Below, one piece after another: positions 15,629 to 24,222 of a stretch of DNA of 64,000 bases (positions are counted from its first letter, which is position 1; every line of letters begins with the position of its first letter). The position numbers and the translations under genes were made by a program. The notes under the pieces are model-generated. The model saw only the letters and a list, made by a program, of their open reading frames with translations. It did not search any database and was not told where the DNA came from. The stretch covers positions 1,178,001 to 1,242,000 of the forward strand of contig CALOCN010000014.1 in the NCBI GenBank assembly GCA_942491735.1. The letters are read 5' to 3'. The DNA comes from CALOCN01 sp942491735 (GTDB taxonomy: Bacteria; Eisenbacteria; RBG-16-71-46; JABDJR01).

Positions 15629-16723
15629 GTGAACCTTTCTCTCCCTACTTCCAACCTTGCCCTCCTGCTGATCGGCTGCGTTGTCGTGGTCGGCTGCAGC
15701 GAGACCGCGATGGCCCCCGACTCTCCCCGTACGCTGGAAACGGCGTGGACCGTTCCCGTCGAGGTCGTCCCGGAGGTACCCAGGGACCGGCTCCCCGCGG
15801 TCCCAGAGGATCCGGGTCTTGTGGTTCCGGAACCGGTCGGGATGAGCCTGTCGTTCGACGATGCCCTCGACTCGGGCAGCTATGAGGTCCAGGAGTTCAT
15901 GGGCACCCTGGGGATCCATCTGGCTCACACCGTGTCCCGGGGCGCCGGCGTGCGGGTGGCCATCCTGGACACGGGAGTCGACCCAACCCATCCGGATCTG
16001 GTGGGGCGCATCGTGGGGGGATGGGACTACGTCGATCAGGACGACACTCCGTGGGAGGTTGCCGACGGGGTCGACAATGATGGAAACGGGACCGTCGACG
16101 AAGCGTATGGCCACGGAACCCACGTGGCGGCGCTGATCGCCCTTGCCGCTCCCCAGGCCGAGCTCCTGGTCTTTCGCGTCCTGGACAGCGATGGGGTGGG
16201 GATGGCCGTGGTGCTCAGGAACGCCTTGAAAAGGGCGGTCGGAATGGGAGCGCACGTGGTCAACCTTAGCCTAGGAATGAACAACGACTTCGCTGCGGTC
16301 GGCAAACAGATCGAGATGTTGGACGCAGCCGAGGTGGTCATCGTCTCCTCGGCCGGAAACCGGGCGACGTCCACCCTGCAGTTCCCCGGCGCCTACCCGA
16401 ACGTGCTCGGCATTGCCAGCGTCGGTGTGGACGGTAGACTCTCGGCTTTCTCCAACTACGGGTGGCAGGTCTTTGCCGCAGCTCCCGGGGAGGGCATCGT
16501 TTCCGCCTACCCGGGAGGGGGCTATGCCTCGGGCAGCGGGACTTCATTCTCGGCGGCGATGGTCAGTGGGCTTGCGGCGCTGGTCTGTTCCCAGGACCCT
16601 ACGTTGACCTCGTCCGAGGTAGGGGAGAGGATCGCTTCCGGTACCCTTCCCGGCAGTGCGTCTCCGACGATCGGGTACGGCCGCATCGACTTCGCCCGCA
16701 CCCTGCTTCCCGACAACGACTGA
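15629..16723 (+). CDS. Subtilisin-like (S8) serine protease lipoprotein
   Basis: A 364-residue protease starting GTG 15629. A hydrophobic signal contains two possible lipobox cysteines (LLIGC17 and VVGC23) but oddly no basic residue before it. Residues 30-85 are a Pro/Val-rich propeptide-like stretch. The S8 catalytic set is complete: D114 in VAILDTGVD, H162 in GHGTHVA, the oxyanion Asn in SSAGN and S306 in GTSFSAAM. A calcium-loop-like segment (DNDGNGTVDE) lies between D and H. Fifty-one bases follow the CHAT gene. If lipidated it acts in the periplasm or on the outer membrane, so it would be the envelope arm of the sigma/CHAT locus. Confidence 0.85.
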   Translation: MNLSLPTSNLALLLIGCVVVVGCSETAMAPDSPRTLETAWTVPVEVVPEVPRDRLPAVPEDPGLVVPEPVGMSLSFDDALDSGSYEVQEFMGTLGIHLAHTVSRGAGVRVAILDTGVDPTHPDLVGRIVGGWDYVDQDDTPWEVADGVDNDGNGTVDEAYGHGTHVAALIALAAPQAELLVFRVLDSDGVGMAVVLRNALKRAVGMGAHVVNLSLGMNNDFAAVGKQIEMLDAAEVVIVSSAGNRATSTLQFPGAYPNVLGIASVGVDGRLSAFSNYGWQVFAAAPGEGIVSAYPGGGYASGSGTSFSAAMVSGLAALVCSQDPTLTSSEVGERIASGTLPGSASPTIGYGRIDFARTLLPDND

Positions 16724-16755
16724 TTGGCGCCCCCGCGCGCCGGGACTCCACCTTC

Positions 16756-18129
16756 ATGCATAGCCTTCTCGAAGCGACGCTTCGTTCGCTCGACCCCGCC
16801 ACCGGCGAAACGGTGGGCGAGGTCGCCGTCACCTCCGAGAGCGCGATTCCCGCCGTCGTAGCCCGCTCCCGCGAGGCTCAGACCACGTGGGGGGCGCTTC
16901 CGCTTGCCGCCCGACTGGCGGCTCTGGCACCCGCGGGTGAGCGGTTGACCACGGAGTGCGACCGGCTCGGAGAGCTCATCACCCGCGAAATGGGTAAGCC
17001 ACTGCGCGAGGCCCGGGGCGAGGTCCTGGGAGTCGCCGGAAGCTGGACAGAGGAACTGGAGGAAATCGCCGAGGCGATCCAACCCGATCTGCTCGAGGAC
17101 ACCCGCACCGCGTCCGAGGTCCACCACGACCCGTTCGGCGTGTGCGCCGCGATCACCCCCTGGAACTTCCCGCTGGCCATGCCGCACCAGCTGGTGATCC
17201 CCGCGCTGGTCGCTGGCAACACGGTGATCCTCAAGCCCTCCGAGGAAACGCCCCTCATCGCCCAGGCCTACGCGGACATCCTCAACGAGACCCTTCCTCC
17301 CGGCGTGCTGCAGGTGGTGCATGGGGCGGATGATCAGGGGCGGGCCCTGGTCGCCGCCGACGTCGACTTCATTGCCTTCACCGGTTCCCGCGAGACCGGC
17401 AAGCGGATTCTCGGTTCGGCGGCGGGGGGGCTCAAGCGGGTCATCCTGGAGTTGGGCGGCAAGGATCCCATGATCGTGCTCAAGGACGCGGATCTGGACG
17501 AGGCGGCCCGGTTTGCCGTGCTGAACAGTTTCCGCAACGCGGGACAGGTGTGCGTCAGCACGGAGCGGATCTACGTGGACGACACGGTGGCCGAGGCGTT
17601 CCAGGAACGGGTTCAGGCCCTCGCCGGGGAGGTCAAGGTAGGACCGGGAACGGAGGAAGGGGTCCGGGTGGGCCCCATGATCAACGCACGCCAGCGGGAC
17701 CATGTGCTGGGTCAGCTGGAAGCCGCCATCCGCGACGGGGCCCGGGTCCTCGCCGGAGGCAGCGGGCATCACGGGAACTTCGTCATCCCGACCGTGCTGG
17801 TGGACGTGCCCCCCGCCACGCCCATCATGTGCGAGGAAACGTTTGGCCCGGTGGCCTGTATCGCGCGCTTCACCGATGAGGACGAGGCGGTCCGGTTGGC
17901 CAACGGCACCCCCTTCGGGCTGGGGGCCACCGTGTTCGGGGAGCGGGCGCACGCGCTGGCCGTCGCGCGTCGTCTGGACGCGGGGATGATCGGGGTCAAC
18001 AAGAGCTGCGGCGGCGCCTCCGGGTCACCCTGGGTTGGGGCCAAGGAAAGCGGCTACGGCTTCCACAGCTCGCGCGAGGGACATCGCCAGTTCACCCAGT
18101 CCCGTGTGGTGAGCGCACCCAAGGTCTAG
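16756..18129 (+). CDS. Aldehyde dehydrogenase, succinate-semialdehyde dehydrogenase type
   Basis: A 457-residue NAD(P)-dependent aldehyde dehydrogenase. It shows TPWNFPLAMP (the Asn of the active site), KPSEETPL (cofactor-binding Lys and Glu), FTGSRETGK, LELGGKDPM (catalytic Glu) and GQVCVSTERIYV (nucleophilic Cys). The short NAD-domain spacing and overall length match the GabD/Sad-like group that oxidises succinate semialdehyde or related short aldehydes; exact substrate is not certain. ATG 16756 lies 32 bases after the S8 protease gene, with no clear ribosome-binding site. Its 3' end overlaps the converging EamA gene by 38 bases. Confidence 0.85.
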   Translation: MHSLLEATLRSLDPATGETVGEVAVTSESAIPAVVARSREAQTTWGALPLAARLAALAPAGERLTTECDRLGELITREMGKPLREARGEVLGVAGSWTEELEEIAEAIQPDLLEDTRTASEVHHDPFGVCAAITPWNFPLAMPHQLVIPALVAGNTVILKPSEETPLIAQAYADILNETLPPGVLQVVHGADDQGRALVAADVDFIAFTGSRETGKRILGSAAGGLKRVILELGGKDPMIVLKDADLDEAARFAVLNSFRNAGQVCVSTERIYVDDTVAEAFQERVQALAGEVKVGPGTEEGVRVGPMINARQRDHVLGQLEAAIRDGARVLAGGSGHHGNFVIPTVLVDVPPATPIMCEETFGPVACIARFTDEDEAVRLANGTPFGLGATVFGERAHALAVARRLDAGMIGVNKSCGGASGSPWVGAKESGYGFHSSREGHRQFTQSRVVSAPKV

Positions 18130-18949
18130 CTCCAGCCACGGTCAGGGTGCCCAACACGACCAGCAGCGCCCCCATCAGGGTGAGCCATCCCGGGCGCTCC
18201 CCGAAGAGCAGCAACCCCCACACCGTGGCAAAAACGATCTGGATGTAGCTCATCGACATGGCCCGCCCGGCCAGCTCGCTGTGCAGGCCCCGGGTCAACA
18301 GGACCTGGGCGATCTGGGTGGTGACCGCCACCCCCACCAGCATCACCCACTCGAACGGGGTGGGCCAAACCAGGTTTCCGGCCAGGAAGGGGAGCGAGGC
18401 CGGCGTGGCCACCAGGGGAAAGTAGAACACCACCACCAGGTGGTGTTCGGTACGCCCCAGCGCGCGTACGGTGGTGTAGGCAAGGGCCGAGGCCACCGCA
18501 CCCACCAGGGCGATCCCGACCGCCCGCAGGTCGAGTTCGTTGGAGAGCCCCCCGAACAGGAACTGCGGCTGGGCCACGCACACCACGCCGGCCAGACCCA
18601 GCGCGAGCCCGGCCAGATCGCGGCGCAACAGGCGTTCCCCCAGGACCACGCCGGCAAGTAGAGCGGTGAGCACCGGGTTGGTGTAGTGCAGCACGGTCAC
18701 ATCGGCGAGGGGCAGCGCGGTGATGGCGTGGAAGAAGGCGAGGAGCCCACCGAACCCCAGGAGTCCCCGCAGGACAAGCAGCGGCTTGCGGTTCCCCCAG
18801 GGGGACACCCGGGCACGCCGGAGCATCCATGCGGTGAGAATGAGGCTGAACAGGCTTCTGGCAAAGACGATCTGGGGCGTGGGGAGCCGCTCCCCGGCCA
18901 GCTTCACGCAGACGCTCATGAGGCTGAAGAAGAAGGCCGCGCCCACCAT
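18092..18949 (-). CDS. EamA/DMT-family membrane transporter
   Basis: A 285-residue integral membrane protein with about ten helices in two EamA repeats, starting FFFSLMSVCVKLAGERLP and IVFARSLFSLILTAW; the second half includes SMSYIQIVFATVWGLLLFGE. These drug/metabolite transporters export amino acids, metabolites or drugs; the substrate cannot be predicted. ATG 18949 gives the standard family length. ATG 19057 is in frame but adds 36 unlike residues and lies only 13 bases from the divergent S10 gene. Neither start has a good ribosome-binding site. The frame remains open far upstream only as antisense to the S10 gene. Confidence 0.8.
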   Translation of the reverse strand: MVGAAFFFSLMSVCVKLAGERLPTPQIVFARSLFSLILTAWMLRRARVSPWGNRKPLLVLRGLLGFGGLLAFFHAITALPLADVTVLHYTNPVLTALLAGVVLGERLLRRDLAGLALGLAGVVCVAQPQFLFGGLSNELDLRAVGIALVGAVASALAYTTVRALGRTEHHLVVVFYFPLVATPASLPFLAGNLVWPTPFEWVMLVGVAVTTQIAQVLLTRGLHSELAGRAMSMSYIQIVFATVWGLLLFGERPGWLTLMGALLVVLGTLTVAGARPWVRSPHGTG

Positions 18950-19069
18950 GAAGCGCAGGCCGGGGGCGAAGTTGATGATGCCTCCACGGAAGGGGACCTG
19001 AAAAGCCGGGAGGCACGTCTTATACTCTGCGTCCCTTCCGGTCAAGCATTCCCGCATGGAGGAGATCCC

Positions 19070-20578
19070 GTGAAACTGCGCTGCCTGTTCGCCATCGGCC
19101 TCGCTCTCGGTCTTGCCGTCGCTCCCGCATGGGCCGATGCCGACGCGGAGGACGCAGGGATCCTCCCGGAGGATCAGCTCACCACGACCCGCCACTCGGT
19201 GATCATCGACGGGAAGCCGGTCGCCTACACGGCCACCGCGGGAACCCTCGTGCTCAAGGAGGAGGACGGGACGGCGAAGGCTTCGGTGTTCTACGTGGCC
19301 TATACCCGGGACGATGGCGGAGACCCTGCCAACCGGCCGGTCACCTTCTCCTTCAACGGGGGGCCGGGATCCTCGTCGGTGTGGTTGCACATGGGAGTGC
19401 TCGGCCCGCGCCGGGTCCTCATGGACGAGGATGGGAACGCCCCCGCACCGCCCTATCGCCTGGTCGACAACGCCTACTCGCTGCTCGACGTGACGGACCT
19501 CGTGTTCATCGACCCGGTCAGCACCGGCTACAGCCGGGCGGTTCCCGAGGCCGCCGAGCCCGGGGAATTCCATGGGGTGCAGGAGGACATCGAGTCGGTG
19601 GGGTCGTTCATCCGGCTCTACACCACCCGCAACGAACGCTGGGGCTCCCCCAAGTTCCTCATCGGCGAGAGCTACGGGACGACCCGGGCCGCGGGGTTGG
19701 CCGGTCACCTGCAACAACGCCATGGTCTCTACCTCAACGGCATCATGCTCGTCTCTTCGGTGCTGGAATTCCAGACCATCCGCTTTCACACCGGCAACGA
19801 CCTTCCGTTCGTGCTGTTCCTGCCCACCTACACCGCCACCGCCTGGTATCACGGCCGGCTCCCCCGGGAGCTGCAGGAACGGGAACTGCCCGAGCTCCTG
19901 GACGAGGTGGAGCGGTTCGCCCTGGAACGGTACTCGGTGGCCCTCATGAAGGGGGCTTCCCTGTCCCAGGAGGAATGGGACCGGCTGGCCGAGGATCTTT
20001 CCCGTTACACCGGTCTCTCCCGGGTCTTCCTGGAGCGATCCGACTACCGCATACCCATGCATCGCTTCGTCAAGGAACTGCGTCGCGACGAACGACGCAC
20101 GGTGGGGCGGTTGGACAGCCGGTTCACCGGGATCGACCGGGACGCCGCGGGGGAGGGATACGGCTACGACCCCAGCTACTCCGAGATCCAGGGCCCCTAC
20201 ACCGCCACCCTCAACGACTACCTGCGCCGGGAACTGGAGTTCGAGAGCGATCTTCCCTACGAGATCCTCACCGGCCGGGTGCGCCCCTGGAACTACGGGG
20301 AGTACCAGAATCGCTATGTCAACGTGGCCGAGACCCTGCGCGGCGCGATGAACGCCAATCCGGATCTGCAGGTGTTCATCGCCAACGGCTACTACGACCT
20401 GGCCACGCCGTACTTTGCCACCGAGTACACGGTGAATCGCCTCGGCCTCGATCCCACCCTGCGCGACCACATCCACATGCGGTACTACGAGGCCGGGCAC
20501 ATGATGTACATCCATCTCCCGTCGTTGCGTCGGCTCAAGGCGGACCTGGCCTCGTTCGTGGACCTCGCCACGCCTTGA
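19070..20578 (+). CDS. S10-family serine carboxypeptidase-like exported protein
   Basis: A 502-residue exported enzyme. GTG 19070 is set by GGAGGAG (19058-19064); TATACT at 19021-19026 is a likely -10 element. The signal peptide ends near APAWADA. The alpha/beta hydrolase core has FSFNGGPGSSSVW (oxyanion region), FLIGESYGTTR (nucleophile Ser), NGYYDLATPY (Asp) and YYEAGHMMYIH (His), the S10 triad. Such bacterial carboxypeptidases work at acidic pH on peptides in the periplasm. Its TGA overlaps the proposed TTG start of the next lipoprotein gene. Confidence 0.88.
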   Translation: MKLRCLFAIGLALGLAVAPAWADADAEDAGILPEDQLTTTRHSVIIDGKPVAYTATAGTLVLKEEDGTAKASVFYVAYTRDDGGDPANRPVTFSFNGGPGSSSVWLHMGVLGPRRVLMDEDGNAPAPPYRLVDNAYSLLDVTDLVFIDPVSTGYSRAVPEAAEPGEFHGVQEDIESVGSFIRLYTTRNERWGSPKFLIGESYGTTRAAGLAGHLQQRHGLYLNGIMLVSSVLEFQTIRFHTGNDLPFVLFLPTYTATAWYHGRLPRELQERELPELLDEVERFALERYSVALMKGASLSQEEWDRLAEDLSRYTGLSRVFLERSDYRIPMHRFVKELRRDERRTVGRLDSRFTGIDRDAAGEGYGYDPSYSEIQGPYTATLNDYLRRELEFESDLPYEILTGRVRPWNYGEYQNRYVNVAETLRGAMNANPDLQVFIANGYYDLATPYFATEYTVNRLGLDPTLRDHIHMRYYEAGHMMYIHLPSLRRLKADLASFVDLATP

Positions 20579-21834
20579 GGCGGTGGGGTTGGGTTCTCTC
20601 CGCGCTGATCCTGTTCGCCGGATGCGCCAAGGCGAAAGAGGAACCGGTGCTGGCCCGGGTTCCCGAAGCGCCTCCGGGACGGTGGCGCCTGCAGGCGCCC
20701 GCGAACACCCAAACGACCCCCCAACAGGAAGAGCTCATGGAACGGCTGCGCTCCATCGGGTATCTGAGCGGCACCATTCCGGCGCCCGATGCCTCGGGGG
20801 TCACGGTGTTCCAGCCCGACTCGAGCTGGGCCGGGCTCAACCTGGTGGTGTCGGGACATGGTCCCGAGGCCATCCTCATGGATATGGAAGGCGAGGTCCT
20901 CCATCGCTGGAGTTACCGCTTCGAGGATGCCTTCCCGGACTACGATATTCCCGCGGGTGTCCCGGGTGCGCACTTCTTCCGCCGGGTCCATGTCCTTCCG
21001 GACGGGGGGATCCTGGCCATCTACGAGGGACTGGGCGCGGTGCGTCTGGACCGGGACTCCAGGCTGTTGTGGGCGTACGATGGCGGAGCGCACCACGACC
21101 TCTCCCTGCATCCGGCGGGGTACATCTACGTCCTCACCCGTCGTCCCCGCATGATTCCCCGCATCCACCCTACCGAACCGATCCTGGAGGATTTCGTTAC
21201 GCTGCTCGACGGCGACGGGCGGGTGATGACCGAGATCTCCATCCTGGAGGCCTTCGAGGGCTCGGAGTTCGCACACCTCCTGGACCGGGGTCCCGGGTCG
21301 GGAGACATTCTCCACACCAACACGGTCACCCTGCTCACCGAGGGCCTTCCCGAATTCGGCCCCGGGTTCGCGGCGGGCAATCTCCTGATCTCGGTCTGCT
21401 ACATCGACGTGGTGGCGGTCCTTGACCCCCGGGATCGCCGCATCGTGTGGGCGCTGCGTGGCGATTGGAACGCGCAGCACGAGCCGGAGCTCCTGCCCGG
21501 CGGGGGGCTCATGGTGTTCGACAATCGGGGTCTCGGCGACCGCTCGCGCGTGCTGGTGGTGGACCCGACCACCGGAAGCCCGCTCTGGAGCTACGGGGAG
21601 CAGCCTCACCAGACCTTCTTCACCTGGGATTGCGGACTGGCCCATGCCCTCCCGGGAGGCAACGTGCTGGTGGTCGAGTCCAACCAGGGCCGGGCATTCG
21701 AGGTCACACCTTCGGGAACGGTGGTGTGGGAGTTCCGGAACCCGGCCCGCGCCGGCGAGAACCGGGAGTTCGTGGCCACCCTGTTCGATCTGGTCCGGTT
21801 GCCCCCCGAGTCCATGGAGTGGCTCTACCGGTAG
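20575..21834 (+). CDS. Arylsulfotransferase (ASST)-family lipoprotein
   Basis: A 419-residue lipoprotein. No ATG or GTG fits; TTG 20575, overlapping the upstream TGA, gives MRRWGWVLSALILFAGC, a proper lipoprotein signal with lipobox FAGC. The mature protein is a beta-propeller of repeats such as GPEAILMDMEGEVLHRWSY and DPTTGSPLWSYGEQPHQ, typical of the ASST family, with His-rich motifs (HHDLSLHPAG, HTNTVTLL) in line with its active-site histidines. ASST moves sulfate between phenols, but many relatives have unknown roles. Translational coupling with the S10 peptidase suggests joint expression. It converges with the OmpA gene, four bases apart. Confidence 0.7.
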   Translation: MRRWGWVLSALILFAGCAKAKEEPVLARVPEAPPGRWRLQAPANTQTTPQQEELMERLRSIGYLSGTIPAPDASGVTVFQPDSSWAGLNLVVSGHGPEAILMDMEGEVLHRWSYRFEDAFPDYDIPAGVPGAHFFRRVHVLPDGGILAIYEGLGAVRLDRDSRLLWAYDGGAHHDLSLHPAGYIYVLTRRPRMIPRIHPTEPILEDFVTLLDGDGRVMTEISILEAFEGSEFAHLLDRGPGSGDILHTNTVTLLTEGLPEFGPGFAAGNLLISVCYIDVVAVLDPRDRRIVWALRGDWNAQHEPELLPGGGLMVFDNRGLGDRSRVLVVDPTTGSPLWSYGEQPHQTFFTWDCGLAHALPGGNVLVVESNQGRAFEVTPSGTVVWEFRNPARAGENREFVATLFDLVRLPPESMEWLYR

Positions 21835-21838
21835 TGCT

Positions 21839-22504
21839 CTAGCCTTCGCCGGCCTGTTTCTCCGCGGCCTTCTTCAGCTTGTCGTTGGCCATGATGCCCA
21901 CCTCGACCCGTCGATTCTGTGCTTTGCCCGCAGCGGAGTCGTTGTCGGCCACCGGCTGACTCTCGCCATAGCCCATGGTGGTCATGCGGGCGGCGTACAC
22001 GCTCTGGGTAGCGAGGAAGCTGCGCACCGCCACCGCGCGTCGCTCGGAGAGCTTCTGGTTGTATTCCTCGGTACCGTCCGCGTCGGTGTGTCCCTCGATC
22101 AGGACATTGGTATCGTCGTACTTGTTGAGGATCACCGCCAGGTTGGCCAGGTTGTGCTGGGAAACGGCGTTGACGTCCGATTTGTTGACCTCGAACAGGA
22201 GTCCGGAGTCGAAGGTGATCTTGATCCCCTCGCCGACCCGGGTAATGGTCGCCCCCTCCAGATCCGCTTCCAGTTCCGCGGCCTGGCGATCCATGTAGTT
22301 CCCGATGATCGCGCCCGCGGTGCCTCCGACCGCGGCGCCAATGAGGGCGCCGACCACGGTGTTCCCGGTGGCCGCTCCGATCAGTGCCCCCGCGGCGGCG
22401 CCGGTGCCCGCTCCGACCGCGGCGCCGGTCTCGGTCTTGGAAGCGCAGCCGAGGGATCCCAGGAGCAGGATCAGGACCAGGGAGAGGCTGAGAATTCGTT
22501 GCAT
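21839..22504 (-). CDS. OmpA-family lipoprotein with glycine zipper
   Basis: A 221-residue outer-membrane lipoprotein. The signal MQRILSLSLVLILLLGSLGC has a standard lipobox. Residues about 25-70 form a glycine-zipper segment (GAAVGAGTGAAAGALIGAA) like that of YiaD. The C-terminal OmpA domain binds peptidoglycan: VLIEGHTDADGTEEYNQKLS and RRVEVGI carry the diaminopimelate-binding Asp and Arg. It tethers the outer membrane to the wall. Single minus-strand gene. Confidence 0.9.
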   Translation of the reverse strand: MQRILSLSLVLILLLGSLGCASKTETGAAVGAGTGAAAGALIGAATGNTVVGALIGAAVGGTAGAIIGNYMDRQAAELEADLEGATITRVGEGIKITFDSGLLFEVNKSDVNAVSQHNLANLAVILNKYDDTNVLIEGHTDADGTEEYNQKLSERRAVAVRSFLATQSVYAARMTTMGYGESQPVADNDSAAGKAQNRRVEVGIMANDKLKKAAEKQAGEG

Positions 22505-22616
22505 GAAGTCCTCCGTGATGTAAGTTGGCCCCGAACGAGGACCGAGGCTACCGGGTCAGCGGGCGCGCCGACAACCGGGTTTGACAGGACTTGCGGTCAA
22601 AGGGAGACTCGTGGTC

Positions 22617-23024
22617 ATGAATCGCACAGGTGCTTGGCTTGCGTTGGCTTGCGTGCTTATACCGGTCGCCGGCTGCGGTGGGGGGGCGGGAGGGGACACG
22701 GAAGGAACCTCCAAGGTCCAGCAGATCGAGGCCTATCTGGATGCCTACGACCGGGTGGTCCGGGCCGCGGAATCGGTCCCGGATGTGTCCGGGGCCCAGC
22801 AGGCGGCGGGCGAGATCCAGGCCGGGGTTCGTTCCATGGAGCAGGCGGTTGCCGCGATGGGCGGCGACGCGCACCTCACCCTGACCGGTCTCGACGCGGC
22901 CAACGGAGCGCGGGTGACCGCCCTCGATCGGCGACTGCGGATGGCCCGCACGCGAATCGAGGCGGACCCCGCGTTGGCCAAGGCCCTCCGGCCCGCGCTG
23001 GCCGGGATTCCCGGTCTCCAATGA
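22617..23024 (+). CDS. Small lipoprotein, unknown function
   Basis: A 135-residue lipoprotein with signal MNRTGAWLALACVLIPVAGC. The mature part is Ala-rich and almost entirely helical (VQQIEAYLDAYDRVVRAAE, GVRSMEQAVAAMGG), probably a coiled-coil or four-helix fold. AGGGAG lies at 22601-22606; GTG 22611 is the alternative start. Its TGA overlaps the ATG of the PqqB-like gene, so the two are made together. I do not recognise a family. Confidence 0.65.
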   Translation: MNRTGAWLALACVLIPVAGCGGGAGGDTEGTSKVQQIEAYLDAYDRVVRAAESVPDVSGAQQAAGEIQAGVRSMEQAVAAMGGDAHLTLTGLDAANGARVTALDRRLRMARTRIEADPALAKALRPALAGIPGLQ

Positions 23025-23962
23025 GGGGGCAACTCCTCCTCGTCCTGGGCGTCCTCGTGGGTCTCGCGCCCCGGGGGGCCGGGCCCGCCGCGGAGTCCCG
23101 CTACGAGATCCTGGTCCTGGGGACGGTCCAGGACGGCGGCCTGCCGCACCTGGGATGCGAACGGGACTGCTGTACCGAGGCGCGTCGCACCGGGGAGTCC
23201 CTGTATCCCGCGTCGCTGGGAATCCATGACGCACGGACCGGGGCGTTGATCCTGATCGAGGCCACTCCGGCCATCGAGGCCCAGATCGCCACCCTCCATA
23301 CCCTGACCGGTCAGAGCGGGCTCAACCGGCGCCCGGTCGACGCGCTCCTGTTGACCCATGCCCACATGGGGCACTACACCGGCCTGGCCCAGTTCGGACG
23401 TGAGGTGGCGTCCACGGACGGCATCCAGGTCCACGCCAGCCCGCGCATGGGGCGCTTCCTCGAGACCAACGGCCCGTGGAGTCTGCTCGTGGATCTGGAA
23501 CAGATCAGGATCCTGCCCTTCGAGTTGTCCGTGGAGTTCGAGCTTGCCCCGGGGCTTCATGTCACTCCCATTCCCGTCCCGCATCGCGATGAATTCACCG
23601 ACACCATGGCTTTCCGTATCCGGGGCCCGGAGCGCACGGTCCTCTTTGTCCCGGACATCGACAACTGGGACAAGCACAAGGGGCTGCTCGAGCAGCTCAT
23701 GGAAGGGGTGGATGTCGCCTATCTGGATGGAACGTTCTACGACGGGCGGGAGCTTCCGGACCGCGACCTGGGAGAGATCCCGCATCCCATGATGGTCGAT
23801 ACCATGCACCGATTGCGCGGGCAGGCGGAGGACGCACCGGGGAGTATCCGCTTCATCCACATGAACCACACCAATCCGGTGCTGCACGAGGAACCCCTGC
23901 GCCGGGAACTGGAATCCAACGGGTTCCGTCTCGCCCAGCGGGGGGAACGGGTGCCGCTGTGA
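23021..23962 (+). CDS. Exported PqqB-like metallo-beta-lactamase-fold hydrolase
   Basis: A 313-residue MBL-fold protein with an N-terminal export signal. It resembles PqqB: GTVQDGGLPHLGC near the N-terminus, LTHAHMGHYTGL for the metal motif, PVPHRDEFTDTMAFRI, and FVPDIDNWDKH. The metal motif reads HxHxGH where active MBL enzymes have HxHxDH, so one metal ligand or the catalytic Asp is missing. No other pqq gene is nearby and it is exported, so PQQ synthesis is unlikely; more likely a periplasmic phosphodiesterase-like hydrolase of unknown substrate. Co-translated with the small lipoprotein upstream. Confidence 0.75.
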   Translation: MRGQLLLVLGVLVGLAPRGAGPAAESRYEILVLGTVQDGGLPHLGCERDCCTEARRTGESLYPASLGIHDARTGALILIEATPAIEAQIATLHTLTGQSGLNRRPVDALLLTHAHMGHYTGLAQFGREVASTDGIQVHASPRMGRFLETNGPWSLLVDLEQIRILPFELSVEFELAPGLHVTPIPVPHRDEFTDTMAFRIRGPERTVLFVPDIDNWDKHKGLLEQLMEGVDVAYLDGTFYDGRELPDRDLGEIPHPMMVDTMHRLRGQAEDAPGSIRFIHMNHTNPVLHEEPLRRELESNGFRLAQRGERVPL

Positions 23963-23975
23963 ACCGGCTTTCCGC

Positions 23976-24006
23976 TTGACAATAAATCCCATCCACGTGC
24001 TAGGGT
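23976..24006 (+). promoter_or_regulatory. Strong sigma-70-type promoter for the ABC exporter pair
   Basis: A perfect TTGACA (23976-23981) and TAGGGT (24001-24006) preceded by TGC, an extended -10. The spacer is 19 bases, or 17 if the hexamer is GCTAGG. It is the best -35 box found in the window. Transcription from about 24013 would give a leader of about 230 bases before the first ABC gene. Confidence 0.65.
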
Positions 24007-24049
24007 TCGCAGCACATTCAGCCGCGTCAATCGACGCAGGAGAGTCCCG

Positions 24050-24073
24050 ATGATCGGAGTGACCACGAACTAG
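24050..24073 (+). CDS. Candidate leader peptide MIGVTTN
   Basis: A seven-codon ORF (ATG to TAG) preceded at five bases by AGGAGAG (24038-24044), one of the strongest ribosome-binding sites in the window. Its stop is followed directly by a hairpin (TCTCTCG at 24075-24081 with CGAGAGA at 24087-24093). Its placement between a promoter and a terminator-like hairpin suggests a regulatory upstream ORF, analogous to bmrB in front of the bmrCD exporter of Bacillus subtilis. No experimental support is visible. Confidence 0.45.
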   Translation: MIGVTTN

Positions 24074-24099
24074 CTCTCTCGCCCAGCGAGAGATGTCTA

Positions 24100-24222
24100 C
24101 CACCTCCAGGAAACGCGCGTCCCATGGGTCGCGTGGAGGTGGACCGGTCCTTCGAGTCGGCTTCTGCGCCGGTCGACGCGGCTTTCCTCATGAAGGGGGT
24201 CGCCTGTCCGGCGGCCCCCTTC
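24100..24222 (+). promoter_or_regulatory. Structured leader with terminator-like hairpin (possible attenuator)
   Basis: Two stable elements follow the leader ORF. The first pairs CCACCTCC (24100-24107) with GGAGGTGG (24135-24142) and ACGCG (24113-24117) with CGCGT (24130-24134). The second pairs 24192-24204 with 24210-24222 (13 pairs with one G-T) around a TGTCC loop and is followed by a T-rich tract (TTCTGTCT), resembling an intrinsic terminator placed 19 bases before the ABC start codon. I found no match to a known riboswitch consensus. Confidence 0.45.

Noticed and set aside
18950..20515. Upstream extension of the EamA frame through the S10 carboxypeptidase gene
   Set aside because: The extra residues do not resemble a transporter and are antisense to a clear S10 gene; the true start is at 18949 or at most 19057.
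22581..22609. TTGACA at 22581 as -35 of the small lipoprotein gene
   Set aside because: No acceptable -10 hexamer follows at 16-18 bases (GAGACT only).
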